Below, piece by piece: positions 6,672-13,782 of a stretch of DNA of 64,000 bases (positions within the stretch are counted from its first letter, which is position 1; the number at the start of each line of letters is the position of its first letter). This DNA comes from Kuafuiihalomonas sp964473255 (GTDB lineage Bacteria > Myxococcota > Kuafuiibacteriia > Kuafuiibacteriales > Kuafuiibacteriaceae). The stretch lies in assembly GCA_964473255.1 (NCBI GenBank), contig CAYYOT010000010.1, positions 36,938-100,937 on the forward strand, in the 5' to 3' direction. The translations under genes and the position numbers were made by a program. The notes beneath the pieces are model-generated. The model had not been told where the DNA came from. It saw only the letters and a list, made by a program, of their open reading frames with translations, and did not search any database.

Positions 6672-9600
6672 TCAGCCGTTCGACGCGGCCGGCTTGTCGC
6701 TCTCCACGACGTCGACCGGCACGAGCTTGGAAACGCCTGGATCTTCCATCGTCACTCCGTACAGGCGGTCGGGAAGCTCCATGGTTCGCTTGTTGTGGGT
6801 GATGAGAATGAACTGGGAGATGGCGGACATCTCCCGGAGCATCTCGTTGTAGCGGCCGACGTTCGCTTCGTCGAGCGGGGCGTCGACCTCGTCGAGAAGA
6901 CAAAACGGCGTGGGCTTTATGAGGAAGATCGCGAAGATCATTGCGACCGCGGTGAGCGCCTTTTCCCCACCGGACAGGAGGGTGACGTTCTGGAGCTTCT
7001 TCCCGGGAGGCTGGGCCATGATCTCGACCCCCGACTCCAGCGGATCCGATTCGTCGGTCATGACCAGAGCGCACCGGCCACCGTTGAACAGTTTCGGGAA
7101 GACCTGCTGGAACTTTTCGTTCACGAGATGAAAGGCCTCGACGTAGCGTTCCTTGCTGGTCTTGTTGATCTTGCGGATGGCGGAGCGGAGCGACTCCACC
7201 GCATCTTCCAGGTCTTTCCGCTGGCCATCGAGAAAATCGAACCGCTCACGAACCTCCTGGCACTCTTCGATGGCCGTGAGATTGATGGGCCCCATGGCAT
7301 CGATGCGGCGCCGAAGCTTCTGGACGTTCTTGCGTTCGGCGGAGGTGAGGGGCGCCAGCCCGTGGTACTCCAACAGCTGTTCGTGAATGTCGACCTGGTA
7401 GCGTTCGTGCAGCTGCTCCTCGAGGTTGGCCTGTCCGATTTCGCACTCCCGCAGGCGCATCGCTCGCTCCCCGGACTCCTCCTTTTTGGCGTCGATCTCG
7501 GCGCGCTTTGCCCGGGTCTGCTCGTTGTCGGCTCGAAGCTTGGCTTCCTCTTCGAACAGTGCCTCCGAGATGGTCTGAAGCTCGACTCGCTCTTCGGATA
7601 GGTCGGTCGCGAGCGCCTCCGCCTCCCGTCGATGCTCGGCGATGCGTCCGTCGAGCTCTTCGGTCTCCGAAGACGAGCTCGACATAGCACTGCGGATCCG
7701 CTCCTGGCGGGCCTGGACTTCGTCGATTCGCCGCTGGATGCGCTCGGCGTTCTGCGCGGCCGAGTCGCGTTTTTCTCGGCGAGCGGCGGCCGCCACCCGC
7801 AGTTCGGTCAGCTCGGCCTGGAGCGATTGGGTCCGCTGGGCCAGCTTTGCGAGCTCCTCGCTCGATGCGCTGACCCGCTGCTCGGCCTGCTCCTTCAGCC
7901 GCGAGAGGTCGTCGATGTGGTCCCGGCGTTCCGACACAGAGTTGACGCGCTGCTCTCGCTCGGCCTCGAGCCCGGCGGCTTCCTCGTTCAAGGCTCGGCT
8001 TGCCGCCTCGTCGCGCTCGGCGTCTTGACGTTTTCGAGCCAGATCCTGCTCGAGGTTGACGATCGACAGTTCACCCTCGTGGCCCCGGCGTGCGAGGTCC
8101 TTCAGGGCACTCTCGAGATCCAAGACCCGCTTCTTGAGCGTCGCCTGGCGCTCGTGAGTCAGTGCGACCTTGGCGTCGAGCGCGCGGACCTCTTCGGTCA
8201 GCTCCTTGATCTTGCGCTTCTGCGCCAGGATCCCCGCCGATCCATCGTTCGTACCGCCCCCGGTGAGCAGACCCACCGGGTCCAGAACCTCGCCGCGCAA
8301 GGTCACGAGAGTCTTGCGGTGGCCGTTTTCCCGCCACAGCTCCTTCGCCTTCTGCAGGTCGTCGACGACGACGACGTCGCCCAGCAGCACTCGGGCGACG
8401 TGCTCATAGCCGGGCTGAGCTCGCACGAGATCGACCATCTTCCCGCAGACCCCTCGGGTCGACAGGTCCGGCCAGAGCTCATCCTCCGATTCGACCCAGA
8501 CGAAGGAATCGGCGGCCTCCGGCACCGGAAGCTCGCTGGAGCCTTCGACACGAACGAGCTGGCTCGGTCCGGCGGCTCCATCCGGATGTCGGTTCGGGTC
8601 GGGGTCGGGACTGAGAGGGGCAGGATACGCCGGGCCGGCGTTCGACGGCAGACGGGAGCCGTCCCCGAGGGCCGGCGGAGCGGCATCGAGGTCGGCGGTG
8701 GTGGCTCCGTCGGACAAGGGTGGGCGCGACGAGCGCCGGCGAGGAGCCCAGCTCACGTGATCTTCGCGCAGGTCGAGCGGCACGAAGGTCGAACGCCCCT
8801 CGTTCTTGGACTGGAGAAACGCGATCGATTCGACGCCGGCGTCTTGGTTGTCGACGATGACGTACTGGAGTCGATCCCCGAGGACGGCCTCGACCGCTGC
8901 CTCGTACCGTGGCTCGGCGGAGACCACGTCGGCGACCAGCCCATGAACCGCGCTTCCGGGCTCGGCCTGCGTCTGCCGCCGCTGCATCAGGGCACGTACG
9001 GCTTGCGTGCAGCCTTCGTAGCTCCTCTGGATCTCGGTCAGCGACGTGAGCCGCGCCCGACGGTCGGCCAGGTCATCCTTGAGACGGGTCAGGTCGGTCG
9101 AAGCTACGTGAAGCTCCTCCGTGAGGGATGCGAGGGATGCTTCGCGCTCGGAATGCTGGGCCTCGACGTCGAGTCGAAGCTGTCGACTCTCGGCGAGCGC
9201 GTTTTCTGCGTCCCGGGCCTGGTTCCGGGCATCCTTTGCCCGTTCGTGGGCCTCGCGGCTGGCCTGCCGGAGTCGTTCGATGCGGGTCGCCAGCTCGGCG
9301 AGCGAGCTCTCCAGCGCTGCCGCGGCGTTCTTCGCCTCGCTGATCCGAGTCAGGACGTCGAAGAGCTCCTGCTTGTCGGCCTCCAGCACCTGGCGCGCCT
9401 CGGTGTGCAGCGCCACGAGATCATCGAGCTCGGCCTGCTTGGCATCGACGGAGTCGGTTTCACCCTGGGATTCGACTCCGAGGGTTCGCGAGATTTCGGC
9501 CGCCGAGTCCGCCTCGCGCATCAAACCTTCCAGTTCGCCTTCGAGCTCCACCAGCTCGGCCTGGGCCTCGGCGTGTCGTTCGATGAGCTTGGCCTTCTCC

Positions 9601-10535
9601 CGCGCGAACGACTCGGCATTGTTCTCGGCCAGCGCCTGGGCCTGCTGCTTGGCCATCAACTCGTGCTCGCGGGTTCGAAACGCGCCCTTGCGCTCGGCAA
9701 GGTCGGCTTCGGCGGCCTGCATCTGGGCCTCGTCGGAAGCGATGTCGGCCTCCATCTGTCCGATCTCGGTCCTCGTGGACTCCAGCGCTCGCGCCTCGTG
9801 CGCCTGGGTCGCGGCGAGCTCCAGGTATCGATGTGCGCCCTGGTGCAGCTCCAGGCCTCGCAGTTCCGCCCGAAGGCTCTTGAACTGGCGGGCCTTCTCC
9901 GCCTGCTCCTCCAAGGTAGATAGCCGCTTCTTCAGCTCTTCGGTCAGGTCGCGAACACGCGTGAGGTTCTGCTCGGTGGCTTCGATGCGGCGTTCCGCCT
10001 GCCGGCGACGCGCCTTGTAGCGACTGACCCCGGCGGCGTCCTCGATGAAGGCCCGCCGGTCCTCGGGCTTCGAAGTCACGATGAGACCGATCCGGCCCTG
10101 CTCGATGATGGAGTAGGCGTTCTTCCCGATCCCCGTACCCATGAAGAGGTCGAGGATGTCTCGCAGCCGACACTGGACCTTGTTGATCCCGTACTCGGAC
10201 GTCCCGTCCCGGAACAATCGACGGGTCACGGAGATCTCTTCGTAGCTTTGGTACTCGGGCGGGACGAGCTGGCCGTCGTTCTTGAAGGTGATCGTCACCT
10301 CCGACATTCCCATCGGGCCCCGCTGCTCGGAGCCGGCGAAGATGACGTCCTGCATACCGCTCCCGCGCAGCTGCTTCGCGGCCTGCTCGCACATGACCCA
10401 GCGGATCGCATCGACGATGTTCGACTTTCCGCAGCCGTTGGGGCCGACGATCCCGGTGACGCCATCGCCGAAGCGCAGGACGGTCCGATCGGCAAAGCTC
10501 TTGAAACCGTGGATTTCGAGGCGGCGGATCTTCAT
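6672..10535 (-). CDS. smc: Chromosome segregation protein SMC
   Basis: Condensin ATPase that organises and segregates the chromosome with ScpA and ScpB. The 1287-residue product has Walker A GPNGCGKSN (31-39), two long coiled coils, a central hinge (about 520-765), the signature LLSGGEKAL and Walker B CLLDEVDAPLDE near the C-terminus. Family length is about 1150-1200; the excess is largely a Pro-, Ser- and Asp-rich insertion of roughly 100 residues within the hinge (about 592-693), between VPLDLREDH and GVCGKMVDLV. The upstream TPR gene ends 86 bases away, and ftsY follows 50 bases downstream. Confidence 0.97.
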   Translation of the reverse strand: MKIRRLEIHGFKSFADRTVLRFGDGVTGIVGPNGCGKSNIVDAIRWVMCEQAAKQLRGSGMQDVIFAGSEQRGPMGMSEVTITFKNDGQLVPPEYQSYEEISVTRRLFRDGTSEYGINKVQCRLRDILDLFMGTGIGKNAYSIIEQGRIGLIVTSKPEDRRAFIEDAAGVSRYKARRRQAERRIEATEQNLTRVRDLTEELKKRLSTLEEQAEKARQFKSLRAELRGLELHQGAHRYLELAATQAHEARALESTRTEIGQMEADIASDEAQMQAAEADLAERKGAFRTREHELMAKQQAQALAENNAESFAREKAKLIERHAEAQAELVELEGELEGLMREADSAAEISRTLGVESQGETDSVDAKQAELDDLVALHTEARQVLEADKQELFDVLTRISEAKNAAAALESSLAELATRIERLRQASREAHERAKDARNQARDAENALAESRQLRLDVEAQHSEREASLASLTEELHVASTDLTRLKDDLADRRARLTSLTEIQRSYEGCTQAVRALMQRRQTQAEPGSAVHGLVADVVSAEPRYEAAVEAVLGDRLQYVIVDNQDAGVESIAFLQSKNEGRSTFVPLDLREDHVSWAPRRRSSRPPLSDGATTADLDAAPPALGDGSRLPSNAGPAYPAPLSPDPDPNRHPDGAAGPSQLVRVEGSSELPVPEAADSFVWVESEDELWPDLSTRGVCGKMVDLVRAQPGYEHVARVLLGDVVVVDDLQKAKELWRENGHRKTLVTLRGEVLDPVGLLTGGGTNDGSAGILAQKRKIKELTEEVRALDAKVALTHERQATLKKRVLDLESALKDLARRGHEGELSIVNLEQDLARKRQDAERDEAASRALNEEAAGLEAEREQRVNSVSERRDHIDDLSRLKEQAEQRVSASSEELAKLAQRTQSLQAELTELRVAAAARREKRDSAAQNAERIQRRIDEVQARQERIRSAMSSSSSETEELDGRIAEHRREAEALATDLSEERVELQTISEALFEEEAKLRADNEQTRAKRAEIDAKKEESGERAMRLRECEIGQANLEEQLHERYQVDIHEQLLEYHGLAPLTSAERKNVQKLRRRIDAMGPINLTAIEECQEVRERFDFLDGQRKDLEDAVESLRSAIRKINKTSKERYVEAFHLVNEKFQQVFPKLFNGGRCALVMTDESDPLESGVEIMAQPPGKKLQNVTLLSGGEKALTAVAMIFAIFLIKPTPFCLLDEVDAPLDEANVGRYNEMLREMSAISQFILITHNKRTMELPDRLYGVTMEDPGVSKLVPVDVVESDKPAASNG

Positions 10536-10621
10536 TCGAGCCTATCCTCGTCTATTGCGCGCTCGGACAGAACGCAACCCCTTGATGTCTAGCACCGCCG
10601 GACCCCAACATCTGGGTATGG

Positions 10622-11482
10622 TCAGGCGGACGGGGCGCGACCCTCCCCGGGGCCGCTGAGGGCTTCCGTGTACCGCGGGTCGGTCCGGATTCCGTCGAAC
10701 TTTCGATCCGATTCGACCCAGAGGCGGACGTTCTGGGGCTCGATCCGCATAGCCTCCGCCAGCACGTCGAACGCGTCGTCGTTGCGGCCCCAGGCCGAAT
10801 AGAGCGACGCGAGATGGTAAGGAATGAGGACGTCGCCCGATCGCAACTCCCGAGCTCGGGCCAGTGATGCTTCCGCCTCGGCGTAGAAGCCTTGAAACGA
10901 GTAGGCCACGCCCAGGTCGAGCAGGGCGTCGACGTTCTCGGGCTCGACGCGGACGACCTCTTTCAGGATGCGGATGGCCTCAGCGTGTTGACCGGCATCG
11001 ATCAAGGCTCCGGCCAGCTCGAGCTGCGCACCGTAGTCGGCGGGGTCGAGCTCGACGGCCACCCGAAACTCTTCGATAGCTTTGTCGAGATCGCCCGCAT
11101 CGAGGTAGCAGAGCCCGAGGTTCACGTGGGCGTCCGCGTAGTCGTACTCGAGCCGGATCGCCTCCTGGTATCGCTCTACGGCCATTTCGTGCCCATGGGT
11201 CGATAAAAAGCACGCGAGATTGTAGTGGGCGGTCGGGCTGTCGGGCTCGAGGCGGATGGCTTCCAAGTACTCGCCGAGAGCCTCGAGAAACATGCCCTTT
11301 TCGCCGTACACCGTGGCGAGGTTGTCGTGGGCATGTGCCGACTCCGGGTCGAGCTCGATGGCCTTGCGGAACGCTGCGATCGCTTCGTCCAGCCACTTGC
11401 GGTCCGCGGCTTCGATGCCCCGGCTGTTGTATTCGTCGCTCTGCTGCTGTCGGCGAGTCTTGTCGCGATCGTTGCCACTCAT
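10622..11482 (-). CDS. Tetratricopeptide repeat protein
   Basis: A 286-residue protein made almost wholly of TPR units from about residue 14 on, for example AIAAFRKAIELDPESAHAHD, AIEEFRVAVELDPADYGAQ and AIRILKEVVRVEPENVDA. There is no signal peptide or membrane segment, so it should be cytoplasmic and act as a protein-binding scaffold; no partner can be named. The open frame extends to a TTG at 11506, but a predicted promoter places its -10 over that codon, so the ATG at 11482 is preferred. It lies upstream of smc-ftsY on the same strand. Confidence 0.85.
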   Translation of the reverse strand: MSGNDRDKTRRQQQSDEYNSRGIEAADRKWLDEAIAAFRKAIELDPESAHAHDNLATVYGEKGMFLEALGEYLEAIRLEPDSPTAHYNLACFLSTHGHEMAVERYQEAIRLEYDYADAHVNLGLCYLDAGDLDKAIEEFRVAVELDPADYGAQLELAGALIDAGQHAEAIRILKEVVRVEPENVDALLDLGVAYSFQGFYAEAEASLARARELRSGDVLIPYHLASLYSAWGRNDDAFDVLAEAMRIEPQNVRLWVESDRKFDGIRTDPRYTEALSGPGEGRAPSA

Positions 11483-11503
11483 TCGCGCGATCCGAGGCGC
11501 ATC

Positions 11504-11532
11504 CAACTACTCATCGGGCCCGGGCCCGTCAA
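11504..11532 (-). promoter_or_regulatory. Predicted promoter of the TPR gene
   Basis: On the minus strand TTGACG (11527-11532), a 17-base spacer, then TAGTTG (11504-11509). Expected transcript start is near 11497, giving a leader of about 15 bases to the ATG at 11482. Its position rules against the upstream TTG start. Confidence 0.45.
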
Positions 11533-11602
11533 CGAAGGACCACGCCAAGTGTCCTGGATGCCTAGTTTACTCGCTTGAAGCCCTGTGGCTATGGTCCCGG
11601 CG

Positions 11603-12373
11603 ATGAACCGAAGGGGATGCGCCGCTCTGGCCGTGGCGCTGTGGGGAAACCTGATGTGGGTGGGCTGCGGAGATGATTCCGACGGCGGCAGCAACCCGGT
11701 AACGGCGGCCGAGGCCCGGGACTACTACGGGCTCACACCAGGGACGTGCATCGTCTACAGCCGCAACTTCTCCGACGTCCTCAAGGCGTCGGTCGAGGTG
11801 ACGCTGCCGCCCGAAAACCTGTTTCCGGGCAGGGACGTCCGTCAATGGGAGCTCAACACCATCGGGAGCAGCGACCTGGCGATCCGTCGGTGGTTCGAGG
11901 TCGTCGGCGGAGAGGTACGAATGATCCGTGACCAGGTCGGCACCACGACCGACAACCGATTTCGGCGCGACTACGAGGACGCCCCCCCGCTCTGGGCGGT
12001 CATTCAGCGGCAGACCGCCGACGAGCTCGAGTTTCAGGGCAATCGGTTCACGGTGACGACGACGCCCACGAGAGTCGTGGGTCCGGACGGTGAGGAAGAC
12101 GACGGCACGGTCGAGGTCCATACGTGGGACTTGACCGACGACGACGTCGATTTCGAAGGCATGTCGACCTTCGCGTTCCAGTATTTGCTGGAGCGTGACA
12201 ACGACCAGGATTCGTCGGCCTACAACTTCGTTCCATTCATCGGTTTCGTTCGCATCGATGACTTTGGCGAGGACTTCGGCGGCACCGGCGCCGAGTTCCG
12301 TATGATCGATTCTCGAGTCTGCTCGGAGAGCGGCTCGTGTGAAGGTAACCCGTCGGAGTGCACGCCGCTCTGA
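11603..12373 (+). CDS. Hypothetical lipoprotein
   Basis: A 256-residue protein with an N-terminal signal (AALAVALWGNLMWVGC) and a Cys followed by Gly-Asp-Asp-Ser, typical of an exported lipoprotein. The mature part starts with AEARDYYGLTPGTCIVYSR, a pattern common in myxobacterial secreted proteins of unknown function, and continues as a probable beta-rich domain. Four cysteines lie near the C-terminus (VCSESGSCEGNPSEC), suggesting disulfides. The open frame extends to GTG 11585, but ATG 11603 places the signal peptide properly. It precedes another lipoprotein gene by 34 bases and may be co-transcribed with it. Confidence 0.75.
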   Translation: MNRRGCAALAVALWGNLMWVGCGDDSDGGSNPVTAAEARDYYGLTPGTCIVYSRNFSDVLKASVEVTLPPENLFPGRDVRQWELNTIGSSDLAIRRWFEVVGGEVRMIRDQVGTTTDNRFRRDYEDAPPLWAVIQRQTADELEFQGNRFTVTTTPTRVVGPDGEEDDGTVEVHTWDLTDDDVDFEGMSTFAFQYLLERDNDQDSSAYNFVPFIGFVRIDDFGEDFGGTGAEFRMIDSRVCSESGSCEGNPSECTPL

Positions 12374-12407
12374 TCGAGGGGCGGCTCCGGAGGGGAAGGG
12401 GGAGGTT

Positions 12408-13226
12408 ATGAGAGTTCTGAATCGTTTCGCGGTCAGCGCGGTCGTCGCGCTCGGGGCGTGTGCCGGCAAAGGGGGTAGCGGTCCGGTGGCGCCGATGGTC
12501 GTCGACGCCGAACGGATCATTCCCAGCATCGAGGCGCTCGACCGGGTCAAAGCCAAGTGCAAGCTGACCATCCGGAACGTCCGTGCGACCCCGGTCACGG
12601 TTACCGGGTTCAGCTATTCGTTCACGGCCGAGGACCCGATGGTCGAGTCGGTCTCAAAGAAGATCGAGGCGAAACACGTGATCGAGGCGGGAACGACGGT
12701 CAGCATCGAACTCGAGGAAGAGATGCGTCTCCCCATCAAGAGTGACGGGTATCTCGACTTGCTGGCCAAGCGCTCGGTTCCGGTGAAGCTCGCTGGTTCG
12801 GTCACGTTCGACGACGAAACGAGCACGGATTTCGTTCGAGCGGGTTCGGTCGCCATGCCGAAGCTGCCGAAGCTGGTCGTCTTTCAGACCCAGGCCGGTC
12901 GCTACGAGGGTGAGGGCGTCAACGTGATCTTCTATCTACGACTCGTAAACGAGAACCCGTTCGGCACGGTCGTCGAAACCGCGACCTACGCGATCGAGCT
13001 CGAAGGCAAGACCGTCACCGACGGAACCGCCGGCATCGGAATCCGTCTCGTGCAAGGGGGCGCTCAAGAATACGAAGTGAACGCCGACATCGACGAGAGC
13101 ACCTTTGGCAGCGACTACAAGAAGTACTTGAAGGCTTCGATCATCGACTACGTGGTGAGCGGTGAGCTCACCATCGAGGGCATCACGACCCCGTACAGTC
13201 ACGGGGGCACGATCGAGTTCGATTGA
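12408..13226 (+). CDS. LEA type 2 (WHy-like) family lipoprotein
   Basis: A 272-residue exported lipoprotein with a canonical lipobox LGAC. The start ATG at 12408 is preceded by a strong ribosome site (GGAGG). The mature region contains two beta-sandwich-like repeats with the pattern of the LEA_2/WHy domain: CKLTIRNVRATPVTVTGFSY and FYLRLVNENPFGTVVETATY, each followed by a strand-rich stretch. LEA type 2 proteins are linked to stress and desiccation tolerance, though the biochemical role of the bacterial ones is mostly unknown. It follows the preceding lipoprotein closely and ends at a hairpin shared with the convergent RHH gene. Confidence 0.75.
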   Translation: MRVLNRFAVSAVVALGACAGKGGSGPVAPMVVDAERIIPSIEALDRVKAKCKLTIRNVRATPVTVTGFSYSFTAEDPMVESVSKKIEAKHVIEAGTTVSIELEEEMRLPIKSDGYLDLLAKRSVPVKLAGSVTFDDETSTDFVRAGSVAMPKLPKLVVFQTQAGRYEGEGVNVIFYLRLVNENPFGTVVETATYAIELEGKTVTDGTAGIGIRLVQGGAQEYEVNADIDESTFGSDYKKYLKASIIDYVVSGELTIEGITTPYSHGGTIEFD

Positions 13227-13241
13227 GGCGACGCTTCGGCA

Positions 13242-13264
13242 CCGCCCCTCAGTCGGAGGGGCGG
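13242..13264. terminator. Bidirectional terminator hairpin
   Basis: CCGCCCCTC-AGTCG-GAGGGGCGG, a perfect 9-bp stem with a 5-base loop between the convergent lipoprotein gene and the small RHH-like gene. It overlaps the last codons of the latter. There is no long T run on either side. Confidence 0.5.
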
Positions 13265-13443
13265 TTGGTCGCCTCGGACAACACGTCGGTGGTCGATGGG
13301 ATCCGTCGCAGCTCGGTGCGCGCCACCCGCCAGGCCTGCTGAACGATCCAGGAAACCGAGCGATCTTGGCGCTTGGCCTCTTTCTGAATCTCCTCCAGCA
13401 TCTGCTCGGGAAAATAAAGGCTCTGTTTGACGCCGGTGCTCAT
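13249..13443 (-). CDS. TIGR04563-like small ribbon-helix-helix protein (copy 2)
   Basis: A 64-residue protein. It has a strand (KQSLYFP), a helix (EQMLEEIQKEAKRQDRS) and a second helix (VSWIVQQAWRVARTEL), the layout of a ribbon-helix-helix DNA-binding fold, followed by a short tail. This is the TIGR04563 type known from myxobacteria, whose function has not been established to my knowledge. It is a close paralogue of the gene 30 bases upstream on the same strand. The last codons lie inside a terminator hairpin. The DNA-binding role is an inference from the fold. Confidence 0.8.
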   Translation of the reverse strand: MSTGVKQSLYFPEQMLEEIQKEAKRQDRSVSWIVQQAWRVARTELRRIPSTTDVLSEATNRPSD

Positions 13444-13473
13444 GGAGTTTGTCCGTCCGTCGGGCGCAAGCCG

Positions 13474-13668
13474 CTACTCTTCACGGTTGCTCGATTCGAG
13501 CACGTCGTTGACGGATGGGAACCGCATGATCTCGGTGCGGGCGATGCGCCATGCCTGCTGCACGATCCACGATAGTGAGCGGTCCTGTCGGTTCGCCTCT
13601 TCTTGTATTTCCTTGAGCATCTCCTCGGGGAAATAGAGAGACTGCTTACGCTTGTCGGTGTTCGCCAT
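13474..13668 (-). CDS. TIGR04563-like small ribbon-helix-helix protein (copy 1)
   Basis: A 64-residue paralogue of the next gene. The core from KQSLYFPEEMLKEIQEE to RQDRSLSWIVQQAWRIAR is almost identical, while the ends differ (MANTDKR at the N-terminus; a different acidic tail). The start at 13668 is chosen because GAGGAGA precedes it; the longer open frame to 13752 adds 28 unconserved residues. RHH proteins act as dimers, so the pair could form homo- or heterodimers. The duplication in tandem points to a recent local event. Confidence 0.82.
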   Translation of the reverse strand: MANTDKRKQSLYFPEEMLKEIQEEANRQDRSLSWIVQQAWRIARTEIMRFPSVNDVLESSNREE

Positions 13669-13782
13669 GGTCTCCTCGGTGGGTTGGGGCCCGGAACTTC
13701 CGCACATTCCCCGACCGCGAGGCATGATGGGGCTGGCAAGAGATCGTGTCAAGAATGCGCCCGGACCACGGTCGGTTCCACT

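Noticed and set aside
7632..9923. 763-aa open frame antisense to smc
   Set aside because: Long frames on the opposite strand of GC-rich coding DNA are common; smc has complete domain motifs and this frame has none.
11567..12598. 343-aa open frame on the minus strand
   Set aside because: It runs antisense to two lipoprotein genes that have signal peptides and a ribosome site, and has no domain of its own.
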